The position numbers and the translations under genes are program-made. This document shows positions 34,503 to 43,881 of a DNA stretch of 64,000 nucleotides, in pieces. The notes under the pieces were generated by a model. It was not told the origin of the DNA and made no database searches. It saw only the letters and a program-made list of their open reading frames with translations. The DNA comes from Roseivirga seohaensis. GTDB taxonomy: Bacteria; Bacteroidota; Bacteroidia; Cytophagales; Cyclobacteriaceae. Position 1 is the first letter of the stretch. The number at the start of each line of letters is the position of its first letter. The stretch spans positions 124,001-188,000 of the forward strand of contig NZ_LRPB01000002.1 of NCBI RefSeq assembly GCF_001592945.1. The letters are read 5' to 3'.

Positions 34503-35536
34503 TGCGCAAAACTTTATTTTTGTTGATTGCCATTTTGGGAATAGGATTGGGAGAGGTTAAAGCTCAGGATCCGCAGTTCTCACAGTTCTATGCTGCACCC
34601 TTGTATATCAACCCTGCTTTTACTGGTGCTTCGGGGTTTACCCGCTTGGGAATTAACTACCGAAACCAATGGCCATCACTCGATGCCTCATTTGTAACCT
34701 TTTCATTTTATGCCGATCATTATTTGGAAAAGTATAATAGTGGTGTAGGGTTTATTGTAACTACTGATCGTGAAGGTGTTGCTGGTTTACAAAGCACAAA
34801 TGTAGGGCTTACTTACGCTTATCAACTGAAAGTTTCTGATAATCTCGTTTTTCGTCCGGGTATTCAAGCCAATTATTTTATGCGGAATGCCAATTTTTCA
34901 GACCTTGTTTTCGCCAGTCAGATTAACCCAGTTACTGGCTTTGACCCTAATTTACCAGGCGACCCAAGTGTAACGGGCAGTAATTTGAATGTTAACTATT
35001 TAGATCTTGGAGTTGGGGGAATTCTGTATTCAAGAAATTTATTTCTGGGTGCTTCTGTTCAACATTTAACAGAACCAAATCAGTCGCTTTTAGATGGTGA
35101 TAGCCCATTGAATCAGCGTGTTAGTATTCATGGAGGGTATAAAATTATGCTGAAGGAAGGAGCACTAAGAAGAGACCTTACCTATACAAGAAAGGAAAGA
35201 AGCATTACTCCAATTTTTCAATACAAAACTCAAGGAGAATTTAGTCAGTTAGATGCCGGTTTCTTTTTACACTTAGAGCCAATCAATTTGGGTTTACAAT
35301 ACAGAGGATTGCCAATTAAAACTTTCGAGAACTTCCCTAATAATGAGGCGTTAATTTTCTCTTTTGGAGTTACTACTAGTGATTTTAATTTTGGCTATAG
35401 CTACGATTACACGCTCTCTGAATTGAGTAATGCGAGTGGAGGAGCTCATGAAATCTCCATATCTTACTTATTTCAATGGGGTAAACCTTTGAGGCTTCCG
35501 CGCGACCAGTGGAGCATTCCTTGCCCGAAAAACTAA
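34502..35536 (+). CDS. PorP/SprF-family type IX secretion outer-membrane protein
   Basis: The 344-residue protein has a signal peptide (to about KAQD, residue 22). The family N-terminus DPQFSQFYAAPLYINPAFTG and then LGINYRNQWPSL follow. Alternating amphipathic strands would form an outer-membrane barrel. Many copies of this family occur per genome; each usually helps secrete or anchor a specific CHU_C/SprB-type surface protein. The divergent 1776-residue protein (start 34282, 219 bases away) is the obvious candidate partner. The array of 7-bp units just before the ATG is unusual. Confidence 0.92.
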   Translation: MRKTLFLLIAILGIGLGEVKAQDPQFSQFYAAPLYINPAFTGASGFTRLGINYRNQWPSLDASFVTFSFYADHYLEKYNSGVGFIVTTDREGVAGLQSTNVGLTYAYQLKVSDNLVFRPGIQANYFMRNANFSDLVFASQINPVTGFDPNLPGDPSVTGSNLNVNYLDLGVGGILYSRNLFLGASVQHLTEPNQSLLDGDSPLNQRVSIHGGYKIMLKEGALRRDLTYTRKERSITPIFQYKTQGEFSQLDAGFFLHLEPINLGLQYRGLPIKTFENFPNNEALIFSFGVTTSDFNFGYSYDYTLSELSNASGGAHEISISYLFQWGKPLRLPRDQWSIPCPKN

Positions 35537-35542
35537 ATTAGC

Positions 35543-36790
35543 ATGTCTTCGGTACAGCTACTATACCTGATTATAGGAATTGTTTTGGTTGATTATTTCT
35601 TTGATCAATTACTCGATTTCCTCAATATGAAATCAGCTAAAAGTAAATTACCAGAGGAATTCAAAGATATTTATCCCCCAGAGGAGTACGCTAAATCACA
35701 ACGATATTTAAAAGCCAGATCGAAATTCTCATTTCTTACCACCGCGTTTAGTACAACACTTACTGTGTTGATTCTTGCTTTTGGGCTTTTCGGAGATTTA
35801 CATATTTGGCTTTCGGCCCATTTTACAAGCCCAATGCTGCATTCGTTGGCTTTTTTTGGTGTTCTGTTTTTGGTTTCTGACATTATTAATATACCCTTTG
35901 AATTGTATTCTACTTTTGTGATTGAAGCAAAGTTTGGCTTCAATAAAACTTCTTTGAAAACATTTTGGGCAGATAAGCTAAAGGGCTATTTGTTGGTCGT
36001 TATTTTAGGTGGAGGTCTGGGCTATGTGTTGCTATGGCTAATTTTTGAATGGCAAGAGCAATTCTGGATTTATGCGCTAATCGTTATTACGGCATTCTCA
36101 CTATTTATGAGTGTTTTTTATACATTACTTATTTTGCCTTTGTTCAATAAACTGACTCCTTTGGTCGAGGGCGAATTGAAGGATAAGATTAACGCCTATG
36201 CCGAACGCGTTAAATTTCCTTTAGATAATATTTTTGTAATTGATGGCTCTAAAAGGTCTAGTAAGGCAAATGCCTTTTTCTCTGGAATGGGGAAGAAAAA
36301 GAAAATTGTGCTTTACGATACGCTCATTGAAAAACAATCAGATGAAGAACTTGTGGCTGTTTTGGCACATGAAGTAGGCCATTTTAAAAAGAAACATGTT
36401 ATGGTTGGCATGGCTATATCTGTAGTGCAAATGGCGATAACATTATATGTTTTATCTCTTCTTATTTTTAATGAAAATCTTTCCATGGCCTTGGGTGCAG
36501 AAGATCTATCGGTTCATTTAAACCTTGTTGCATTTGCGCTGCTTTATACGCCAATTTCGAAACTCACTGGTATTTTAATTAATATGATTAGTAGGAAGAA
36601 CGAATTCGAAGCAGACGCTTATGCTTCCACAACCTACAATCCTGTTCCACTGCAGTCTGCGCTAAAGAAACTTTCAGTAGATAGCCTTAGTAACCTTACA
36701 CCGCATCCTGCTTATGTTTTTGTAAACTATTCACATCCTCCATTACTTGAGCGATTAAAGCATATGGATAAGTTCAAAAAACCAGAATAG
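35543..36790 (+). CDS. M48 family zinc metalloprotease (Ste24/CAAX prenyl protease-like)
   Basis: The 415-residue integral membrane protease has about seven membrane helices, the zinc motif HEVGH (H276, E277, H280), and the third-ligand motif EFEADAYA (E354, D358). Overall layout matches Ste24-type peptidases, including the N-terminal YLKARSKFSF region. Bacteria lack prenylated CAAX proteins, so the family probably acts in membrane or envelope protein quality control. It starts six bases after porP and may share its transcript. It converges with the BamA-like gene with three bases between the stops. Confidence 0.93.
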   Translation: MSSVQLLYLIIGIVLVDYFFDQLLDFLNMKSAKSKLPEEFKDIYPPEEYAKSQRYLKARSKFSFLTTAFSTTLTVLILAFGLFGDLHIWLSAHFTSPMLHSLAFFGVLFLVSDIINIPFELYSTFVIEAKFGFNKTSLKTFWADKLKGYLLVVILGGGLGYVLLWLIFEWQEQFWIYALIVITAFSLFMSVFYTLLILPLFNKLTPLVEGELKDKINAYAERVKFPLDNIFVIDGSKRSSKANAFFSGMGKKKKIVLYDTLIEKQSDEELVAVLAHEVGHFKKKHVMVGMAISVVQMAITLYVLSLLIFNENLSMALGAEDLSVHLNLVAFALLYTPISKLTGILINMISRKNEFEADAYASTTYNPVPLQSALKKLSVDSLSNLTPHPAYVFVNYSHPPLLERLKHMDKFKKPE

Positions 36791-36793
36791 TCT

Positions 36794-38749
36794 TTATTTA
36801 AACAGGCTCGGGGATGGCTTTGTAATCAGGAAATCCGAAAAGTTAAACCCGCTATTCCCAGATAGGCTCAGGTCTGTCATTGGTAGTCCAACTGGGGCAT
36901 CGGGGTAATAGGCCAAGCGAATTTCAATGGCCTTAAAAGTAAGGTTGTCATTTCTAATCCTAAAGCCTAAACCCATTCCGGATTGAGCCTTTTCGCTAAA
37001 AATATTTTTACTACCATTGTTTACCATGCCAAGGTCGTAAAAACCAAAAACAGCTAATTTAAAGTCAGCGGCTTCAAATGGGGTAAAGCTTACCGTTTCA
37101 ATATTAATTAAGAAACGTTGAGTTCCTCTAAGTGTATTACTTTTCAAACCCCTTATGCCATTTCCGTCTCTTATATCAATGTACTCGTTCGAAAATCGGT
37201 CGATGCCGTAGGTGTAATTTACATTTATGAATTGCCTGAACTTCCATCGGTTTAGGTCAATTAATGAGCTGAAAAAACGGAAATCAGCTTTGAATACACC
37301 TTGTTCAAAAATTTTATTTTTAAGGAAACTTTCTAACGAAAAACCTCCTAAGAAATAGCCTAGGTTGCCCATATATCCTCCTCGGCCAGCTTTCCCGCCA
37401 AGAAAATAGCGGTGACCAAATTCTGCCCATTCATAACCTCCTAGTAATTCAATTTGATAGCCATAAGGTATATCCTCAGTTCTTCCATAGCCAAAAATGA
37501 GTTGATCCTTAAAGTATCTTCTTTGCGAAATTCCTACAGAGCCAATGGCTAAAGTTCGGTTATGGAATGGTTGATTAAGTTCAGTATCAACTTCTGGTCT
37601 GAGCGTAAATTTTATGTTTGAAATTCTTCCTGAAACAATAAGCCTTGTTCTTTCATTTCGAATAGGGTCTTTTAAGTTGAGAGGGAAAGCCCTAGCTAGC
37701 CAAAAATCTTGAAAGTCATAACGTTGGTTAATTGTTTGAAAGTCATACTCTTCGTCTGAAATGATATTGGATAGTTCAGTAAAACGAAGTCTTTGGTTCG
37801 TAAATTCAATACCACCTGCAAACTTAATTTTTGGTGAAATAAATTCACGCTGGAGTTTTACGCTGCTAAAATCTTGGTTTACCGTATTGGCGTAATTGGC
37901 TTCAAAGGAAATAAAAGAACGCTTAATATTGGGCACTCGATAACGTATCTGATAACTGTACCTTTGGTCTGAACTTTGGTCTACGGAAAAACGATTGTCT
38001 ATTTCGTGCCCAGAACCAAAAATGTTTTTGTGGTTTACCCTTAAAACCCCCGAGTCAAAATCGCGTGCTTCAATGTCAAAAGATAAGGCCAAAACGTCTT
38101 TCGTTATTATCTCTACATCAACAATTTCGGGGTTATCCTCTCTTGGTTTTAGGTAAATTCGTGCATCTTTAATATAGGGTAGCTCACGAAGAATCCTTTC
38201 ATTATCAGCTATAATTAGTGGGTCGACTATATCACCACTAGAAAAAAGCAGGTTGTTCAGAATTACCCTTTCTCTGGTGTTAAAGTTTACTGTATTACCG
38301 GTTTTTTGAATAAAGGATTTTGGCTTCTCATCGGGTTTATCCATTCTAGTTCCTAAAGCTTTGAGCTTAATAAGCTCAATGTTTCCTATGGTTTTTCCAT
38401 TATAATTTTTAAATGGATTTTCACTTATAGAAAACTGAGTGGTGTCGAGCTTGAAATCATCAGAAGGCAGCGAAAACAAAAGGTTGAAAAGCTCTTTTGT
38501 TATTTTTCGGTTAGACCATTTGCCTTGAAGGCGTTGATAAAAATTGCCCCTAACTTTGTAAAAGGCAGTATCGGGTAAAATTAAAATAGTGTCTTTATCG
38601 AAAGTATATCGTACATCTTTTAAAATAATGGTGGTGTTTTTGGGTAAGGGTATAGTATCATAGTTTATTTTTTTCTGTTGGGCATATAGCGAAACAGAAG
38701 ACCAGAAGGTCAGGCAAAGAATGATAATATAGTGTTTCTTGAATTTGAT
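36794..38749 (-). CDS. BamA/TamA-like outer-membrane protein with POTRA region
   Basis: The C-terminal two thirds resemble a BamA/Omp85-type barrel: repeated strands, HRYFLGGKAGRGGYMGNLGYF, an RDGNGIRGLKSNTLRGTQRF segment resembling the G-RG motif, and a final GLGFRIRNDNL region. A POTRA-like part precedes it (ERVILNNLLFSSGDIVDP, ERILRELPYIKDARIYL). A TTG at 38479 would give 561 residues, but the frame stays open and protein-like for 90 more codons. That extension has a clean signal peptide (KFKKHYIIILCLTFW to LYAQ) whose first codon would be ATC at 38749. No ATG, GTG or TTG exists between there and the TAA at 38779. I therefore place the start at the ATC (651 residues). An assembly error is the alternative. 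Confidence 0.75.
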   Translation of the reverse strand: MKFKKHYIIILCLTFWSSVSLYAQQKKINYDTIPLPKNTTIILKDVRYTFDKDTILILPDTAFYKVRGNFYQRLQGKWSNRKITKELFNLLFSLPSDDFKLDTTQFSISENPFKNYNGKTIGNIELIKLKALGTRMDKPDEKPKSFIQKTGNTVNFNTRERVILNNLLFSSGDIVDPLIIADNERILRELPYIKDARIYLKPREDNPEIVDVEIITKDVLALSFDIEARDFDSGVLRVNHKNIFGSGHEIDNRFSVDQSSDQRYSYQIRYRVPNIKRSFISFEANYANTVNQDFSSVKLQREFISPKIKFAGGIEFTNQRLRFTELSNIISDEEYDFQTINQRYDFQDFWLARAFPLNLKDPIRNERTRLIVSGRISNIKFTLRPEVDTELNQPFHNRTLAIGSVGISQRRYFKDQLIFGYGRTEDIPYGYQIELLGGYEWAEFGHRYFLGGKAGRGGYMGNLGYFLGGFSLESFLKNKIFEQGVFKADFRFFSSLIDLNRWKFRQFINVNYTYGIDRFSNEYIDIRDGNGIRGLKSNTLRGTQRFLINIETVSFTPFEAADFKLAVFGFYDLGMVNNGSKNIFSEKAQSGMGLGFRIRNDNLTFKAIEIRLAYYPDAPVGLPMTDLSLSGNSGFNFSDFLITKPSPSLFK

Positions 38750-38840
38750 AGCTTGTGATGTTAGAACGCACCTCTCTTAATATAATTGAAATTAGGGGAT
38801 ATCTGATTGAATAGAAAAGGAGATGTTTTGATATCGGCTT

Positions 38841-39875
38841 TTAAAGAAAGTCGATATCAATATTGCCTGGGTATTTCATTAAATAGCTTAGGCCGTCCTG
38901 TGGTTTCATTCCTTCATAAAGAATTTTATAAAGGGTGTCTGTAATCAAAGGTTTAATCCCTTGAGCATCTGCTAATTGCTTAATGATTTTAATCGTGTTT
39001 ACACCTTCAGCGGTTTCCTCCATCTCGGCAATGGCTTCATCCATGCTTTTTCCTTGCGCCAATTTAAAACCAATAGTGTAGTTTCGGCTGGTTTGACTCG
39101 AAGCGGTGGCAACCAAGTCGCCAATGCCTGCTAAACCAATGAATGACGATATTTCTCCACCCAAGGCTTTTCCCAAGTAGATCATTTCAACTAAACCTCT
39201 GCTGATCAATAATCCTTTAGCGTTATCGCCAAAACCTAAACCAGAGATGATACCTGAAGCAATAGCAATTATGTTTTTAAGTACTCCGCAAAGTTCGACT
39301 CCCTTCAAGTCTTGATTTCCGTAAACTTGAAATTTTTCTGATCTGAGTAACCTTTTGCCCTCATTAATTACCTCATTGAATGGCGAAGCAATTACAGTAG
39401 CTGCTGGGTGACCTAAAGCTAATTCTTTTGCCAAATTAGGGCCTGCCATACAACCTACACGTACCACTACACTCTCTTCCCTTATTACCTCACTCATGGT
39501 TCTAATGCATGATCGATCCATTTTGAAATCGGTTGGTGTTTCGTGAGGTAGAATTAAATCTAAGCCTTTGGTGCCATGAATGAGTACATGGTATGGATGT
39601 AGAAAAGGAGCGAACTGGCGCATCATTTCCCTGAAATTAGATGAAGGAACTACAGGGAAAATAACGTTACACTTTTGCGCAACTTCTTCTAAACTATTTG
39701 TAACGGTTATGTTTTCGTGGAGGTGTTGTCCGTTCGAAATTCTGGTCGACTTAATTTTTTCGACTGTTTCAGCATTTCGGGCATATAATAATACCTTGGA
39801 ATTCTTTGAAAGAATATTTGCTACGGCTGTTCCAAAACTGCCTGAACCAATAACTCCAACACATTCTTTAGACAT
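38841..39875 (-). CDS. gpsA: NAD(P)H-dependent glycerol-3-phosphate dehydrogenase
   Basis: The 344-residue cytoplasmic enzyme reduces dihydroxyacetone phosphate to sn-glycerol 3-phosphate for phospholipid synthesis. It has the Rossmann motif GVIGSGSFGTA at the N-terminus, FPVVPSSNFREM, HGTKGLD, and GPNLAKELALGHPAATVIAS. LKNIIAIASGIISGLGFGDNAKG carries the catalytic Lys, and GDLVATASSQTSRNYTIG follows. The ATG at 39875 overlaps the end of the PlsB-like gene by 8 bases; an ATG three codons earlier (39884) is also possible. The overlap with an acyltransferase that uses its product makes metabolic sense. Confidence 0.95.
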   Translation of the reverse strand: MSKECVGVIGSGSFGTAVANILSKNSKVLLYARNAETVEKIKSTRISNGQHLHENITVTNSLEEVAQKCNVIFPVVPSSNFREMMRQFAPFLHPYHVLIHGTKGLDLILPHETPTDFKMDRSCIRTMSEVIREESVVVRVGCMAGPNLAKELALGHPAATVIASPFNEVINEGKRLLRSEKFQVYGNQDLKGVELCGVLKNIIAIASGIISGLGFGDNAKGLLISRGLVEMIYLGKALGGEISSFIGLAGIGDLVATASSQTSRNYTIGFKLAQGKSMDEAIAEMEETAEGVNTIKIIKQLADAQGIKPLITDTLYKILYEGMKPQDGLSYLMKYPGNIDIDFL

Positions 39876-41571
39876 ATTTCTCAAGATTATAACCTACTAA
39901 ACGGTTGTGATAGTAAAACAGCAAATTTAAATCTTGGGTATAAATATCTCCCTTCTTATTCTTTATCAGCGGACGCTTGGCATGGTACATACCCACGTTG
40001 GCCAAACCGTGTGCAATAATCTTATCAGGGTCTCCGGTAAGGTAAGGAGAAACACTAACTTCTCCCTTATTATACATTTCATGAACTCTTCTTAAAACTG
40101 TTTGGAAAACCGTCTTAAATTCCTCATAAGGAATGATTTGGTCTTCTTCCGGAATTCTCAAAAAGTTATATAAGTCCAGTTTATTGAATTTCTTTTGAAG
40201 CATTTCAAAGGCTACAAATGCCACCAAATGACTGGCAAAAACCTTATTGATTCGATGGAATTCTTCAACTATTCTATCACTCAACATGCGGGTATATTCA
40301 TCTTCGCGTTGCTGGTCGTGCGAAATGATTTTTCCGTCTTTAGTAAAGTACTCTTGAGTATCTATTTGACGGCCACTTTTGTCATAACTATTGCCATCTG
40401 TATCTACATAATTCCCCAGCACATCTAAACCTCTTCCGATGGACACTGATATGTCGGAACCCTTGGTAAAGAATTTAAGCAAGAAGGCAAAGATTTTATA
40501 TGAGGTAGAGTACTCATCGTTTTCTACATAGTAGCGCTCTTGCCCTTTTAGTCTTAAGTATTCACGAATAAGAGAAGGCGCCTCAAGCACAAAATTGTAG
40601 TTTAAAGTTACCGGAACAATAAATATTTTGTGCAGACCGTCTCTTTTCCCTTTCTGATAGTTGACACGCTGAGCTTCAATAGCTGTGCTTAAAAGGCCAA
40701 GTTTCAATCTCTTTTCTATTTGTCCTGAGCGTGAACGGGTTCCGCCAGGGAAGAAAAGGCTATGGCAACCTTTCTGAATTGCAAGACTAGAATAACTCTT
40801 TAGGGTTTCTAAATAGAGTAGGTTTTTCTTTCTTCTGTCTACTTTATAGGCCCCAAGGCTTTCCATAAAATAGGCAAATATTTTTATGTTGAAGAGGTTT
40901 AAGCCAGCACCATAAATAAAAGCAGGCAAGCCCAAAGCACTAATTACCCAACCTATTAATATAGAATCAAGATTACTGAAATGGGTAGGCACCATAATGA
41001 TCGTTCCTTTTTTGGCCAAGGTGCGTAATTCCTCTACTTCTCCAGTAATATGAATTTTATCTTGAAGCGAATATCGAGTACTGAAAATCGACCAAAAACC
41101 TCGGGCACGAGATGCGTTTAAAAGCCTAGCAAAACCAAAAGTAACAATGGAACGAGCCATTCTGTACCTTGACTTCTTGAAGTTTCCAGCAATTTCACTG
41201 GCGTAGCGCTCTATAATTTCTGAAAGTATATCTTCTAAAGTCTCATCAATGTCTTCCTTGTCGTCATTTGTCGATATTTCAAGAAGTCTATCTTTGATGG
41301 ATTGAAGAAAGTCAGCTTCGTCTGGTGGGTCAACCGCCCATGGATTTCTTTTTACCCTAAGCTTTTCTCTAAAAAGAGTGGTTTCAATTTCCTCAATTAA
41401 GCTTGAACGCTTTGGGGTGAGTTTTTTTATACGCTTAATACTTTCAGCGGTCACTTCCTTAATAAAAGCATCCCTGTTATTGCTCAAGCTCACGACCGGC
41501 CACTCGTCAATTCCTCCCGGAACCACCTGGTCGTACTTCTTCTTTACGTAGTCTTTGCCGATTGGCTTCAT
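39868..41571 (-). CDS. PlsB-like glycerol-3-phosphate 1-O-acyltransferase
   Basis: The 567-residue protein contains the acyltransferase block of the PlsB/PlsC superfamily: THFSNLDSI (H(X)4D catalytic pair), then GAGLNLFN, LGAYKVDRRKK, FPGGTRSRSGQIEKRLK, and a later IVPVTLNYNFVLEAPSL. N- and C-terminal helical extensions are longer than in PlsC and match large Bacteroidota acyltransferases. The coupled gpsA supplies glycerol 3-phosphate, so a role in the first acylation step of phospholipid synthesis is likely; exact acyl donor and position are inferred. A TAnnTTTG element lies 17 bases upstream of the ATG. Confidence 0.85.
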   Translation of the reverse strand: MKPIGKDYVKKKYDQVVPGGIDEWPVVSLSNNRDAFIKEVTAESIKRIKKLTPKRSSLIEEIETTLFREKLRVKRNPWAVDPPDEADFLQSIKDRLLEISTNDDKEDIDETLEDILSEIIERYASEIAGNFKKSRYRMARSIVTFGFARLLNASRARGFWSIFSTRYSLQDKIHITGEVEELRTLAKKGTIIMVPTHFSNLDSILIGWVISALGLPAFIYGAGLNLFNIKIFAYFMESLGAYKVDRRKKNLLYLETLKSYSSLAIQKGCHSLFFPGGTRSRSGQIEKRLKLGLLSTAIEAQRVNYQKGKRDGLHKIFIVPVTLNYNFVLEAPSLIREYLRLKGQERYYVENDEYSTSYKIFAFLLKFFTKGSDISVSIGRGLDVLGNYVDTDGNSYDKSGRQIDTQEYFTKDGKIISHDQQREDEYTRMLSDRIVEEFHRINKVFASHLVAFVAFEMLQKKFNKLDLYNFLRIPEEDQIIPYEEFKTVFQTVLRRVHEMYNKGEVSVSPYLTGDPDKIIAHGLANVGMYHAKRPLIKNKKGDIYTQDLNLLFYYHNRLVGYNLEKYV

Positions 41572-41588
41572 TCAGTTTTTAAAAACCC

Positions 41589-41596
41589 CAAAGATA
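41589..41596 (-). promoter_or_regulatory. -7 promoter element of the PlsB-like/gpsA operon
   Basis: TATCTTTG on the minus strand fits TAnnTTTG and lies 17 bases upstream of the start at 41571. A -33 element is not evident. Confidence 0.35.
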
Positions 41597-41626
41597 TGAT
41601 AAAAATTCTTCCGCTAGCTTCCGCTG

Positions 41627-42757
41627 TTAACAAAGTAAGGAATTCAGCGCATGCGCCAAACCCAATACTTCATTTTTACTATTAAAACTATGTAAGCAGA
41701 TTCTCAAGCGTTCTTCCCCTTCTTTTACCGTAGGCGAAAGAATTGCACGAACATCGAATCCCATTTCTTGAAGTTGCTTTGACGTAGATTTTGCTTTTAA
41801 GTTGCCTTCGGTAATTACCACTTGTATAGCGCTAGTAGATAAATAACGCGGAGGTCTTTGTGTCTTAATTGCTTGGTTGAAGGTGGAAATGTTTTCTTTT
41901 AAACGAATAGCCAAATCTGGGTGGTTGGTTAAAAACTGGAAAGCTTGCTGTATTGATAAAAACTCAAAAGGAGAGGGTGCGGTAGTGTATATAAATGGTC
42001 GCGAATAATTGATCATATAATCAATTACTGTTTGGTTTGAAGCTATGCAAGCACCATGAATGCCCATTGCTTTACCAAATGTGTATACAACCGCATACAC
42101 TTGTTGTGTTAGATCTAACTCTGCTACTAAGCCCGCCCCATTTTTACCAAATACACCTGTGCTGTGTGCTTCGTCTACAATGAGTTTTGCATTGTATTTT
42201 TCTGAAAGTTCACAGAGTGCTTTTAGTGGAGCAAAGTCACCATCCATAGAGTAGACGGCTTCGCAAGCGATATAAACCTCACCTTCACTTAATTTTAATT
42301 TTCGCTCAAGATCGGCCAAGTCGTTATGCTTAAAAGGCATTGATTTGGCCAAACTCAATCGGCTACCATCTTTAATGCATGCATGTGAAAGCTCATCATA
42401 TAGAATAGTATCGCCCCTTTGAGGAAGGCAAGAGAAAAAGCCAAGGTTAGCAGTATAGCCAGAGTTAAAAACCAGACTGGCATCATAACCAAAAAGCTTG
42501 GCTAGTTCTGATTCTACCTCGGTGGCTAAGGCTGAATTTCCCGTCAATAGCCTTGACCCAGTTGATCCATTTTTATCCGCTAGGCTTTCATAGCTGTTTA
42601 GAATTCGGTTTTTTAAATCTTCAGACCTCGCAAAACCTAAATAGTCGTTTGAGCTGAAGTCTATCAGTTTTTCATTCACTAATAATAAACTGCGTTTATT
42701 GCCCAGCAATGCTCGTTTATTTAATTGTTCCTCAATTCTTAAATTCTTTTTTTCCAT
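41627..42757 (-). CDS. BioF-like PLP alpha-oxoamine synthase (8-amino-7-oxononanoate synthase family)
   Basis: The 376-residue fold-type I PLP enzyme carries the alpha-oxoamine synthase motifs: DFSSNDYLGFA, GSTGSRLLTGN, NSGYTANLG, DELSHACIKDG, VDEAHSTGVFG and YTFGKAMGIHG with the PLP lysine. Family members condense an acyl-CoA with an amino acid. BioF (biotin), KBL (threonine catabolism) and SPT (sphingolipids) are alternatives. The motifs lean to BioF, but no other biotin genes are nearby. A TATTATTG lies 4 bases before the ATG, a near match to the leaderless promoter geometry seen elsewhere in the window. Confidence 0.85.
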   Translation of the reverse strand: MEKKNLRIEEQLNKRALLGNKRSLLLVNEKLIDFSSNDYLGFARSEDLKNRILNSYESLADKNGSTGSRLLTGNSALATEVESELAKLFGYDASLVFNSGYTANLGFFSCLPQRGDTILYDELSHACIKDGSRLSLAKSMPFKHNDLADLERKLKLSEGEVYIACEAVYSMDGDFAPLKALCELSEKYNAKLIVDEAHSTGVFGKNGAGLVAELDLTQQVYAVVYTFGKAMGIHGACIASNQTVIDYMINYSRPFIYTTAPSPFEFLSIQQAFQFLTNHPDLAIRLKENISTFNQAIKTQRPPRYLSTSAIQVVITEGNLKAKSTSKQLQEMGFDVRAILSPTVKEGEERLRICLHSFNSKNEVLGLAHALNSLLC

Positions 42758-42761
42758 TTGC

Positions 42762-42769
42762 CAATAATA
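42762..42769 (-). promoter_or_regulatory. Near-consensus -7 element 4 bases from the BioF-like ATG
   Basis: TATTATTG differs from TAnnTTTG at one position and has the same 4-base distance to ATG as three other genes here. Confidence 0.28.
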
Positions 42770-42827
42770 CGCTGGCTAAAATTATAAATAATTGAGACTT
42801 TAGCGCCTCAAATTAAATATCACTGTA

Positions 42828-43766
42828 ATCAAGTCGATTCTTATTTTTTTCTCACTGCTCTTTACGTTGCCAATTTTAGGGCAGGTAGACTATCGTAAAT
42901 CTGAATTTTCATTCACCACCGAAAATGATGTTTACTTACTGAACAGGGATGACGAGTACTATTCTAATGGGTTTCTTTTTCATTATAGATATGTTCCCAA
43001 AAAACCTGATTCTTTAAACACAAAAGAAATTATAGATATAAGTCTTACGCATAAGTTCTATACGCCTGACGATTTGCTTTATGATGAAATCTCTGAATTG
43101 GATAGGCCATACGCAGGCTTGCTCTATGCTGGAATTTCAAAGTCTATGTTCAAGAATGATTATTCACGATTTAAATATGGTTTGGAGTTAGGTACAACGG
43201 GCAAAGCCTCGGGAGCAGAAGCTTTGCAGAAGTGGTATCATAATGCCGTGGGGTTTAAGCAACCAAGAGGATGGCAGCATCAAATTAGAACGGCTTTGGT
43301 TTTAAATGCCACTGCTGAATATAATCGGCAGTTTAGTTTGGTGCCGAAAAGTATGGATTTCATTAGTTCATCATCAGCATCATTAGGAACAGGTCATACG
43401 AACATTGCCCAGAATTTCGATTTTAGGATGGGGCTATTGAACGTTTTGAACAAGTCGCCATTTGCAAATGCTATGATTGGCGAAAATAGCCAAGGCCTAG
43501 AGCGGGTAGGCTATGTAGTTTTTGGTTACGGAGTGTCCTATGTTTTCCATGACATTACAGCTTCGGGTAGTTTATTCAATAATAAAAGTCCGCATACAGA
43601 AAGGCAGATGCCTTGGGTGAGTACTTTTAGGGTGGGTTGGGCTACTGGTAATGAAAAAGCGACATTTAAAATTATGTTTCATTGGTTGAGTAAAGATGTA
43701 CAAACAGCAAAAAATGACGCTTATATTTCTTTCGTTTTTGATTTTAGACTAAAAAACAAGGACTAA
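42828..43766 (+). CDS. LpxR-like lipid A deacylase family outer-membrane protein
   Basis: The body matches the LpxR family: SFTTENDVYLLNRDDEYYSNGF at the N-terminus (conserved Asn/Asp, then YxNG), ELDRPYAGLLYAGIS, LGTTGKASGAEALQKWYHN, and strands forming a barrel. LpxR removes the 3'-acyloxyacyl chain from lipid A in the outer membrane. A TTG at 42867 would cut off the signal peptide. The open frame upstream encodes KSILIFFSLLFTLPILGQ, a good signal peptide that would begin at ATC (42828). No ATG, GTG or TTG occurs between the TAG at 42801 and the TTG. I place the start at this ATC (312 residues). Confidence 0.75.
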   Translation: MKSILIFFSLLFTLPILGQVDYRKSEFSFTTENDVYLLNRDDEYYSNGFLFHYRYVPKKPDSLNTKEIIDISLTHKFYTPDDLLYDEISELDRPYAGLLYAGISKSMFKNDYSRFKYGLELGTTGKASGAEALQKWYHNAVGFKQPRGWQHQIRTALVLNATAEYNRQFSLVPKSMDFISSSSASLGTGHTNIAQNFDFRMGLLNVLNKSPFANAMIGENSQGLERVGYVVFGYGVSYVFHDITASGSLFNNKSPHTERQMPWVSTFRVGWATGNEKATFKIMFHWLSKDVQTAKNDAYISFVFDFRLKNKD

Positions 43767-43881
43767 GAATAAGTTCAGCGTAAAATTTTTAAACAAAGGG
43801 CTTCTACTTTTCTTATCAAATAAAACTGCCCTCACTTTGCCGTTGAAGCATTACCTGTTAATATTGTGGCATTCTACTGAT

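Noticed and set aside
43837-43881. TTG start for the polyprenyl synthase
   Set aside because: The extra residues do not fit the family; the ATG at 43882 does.
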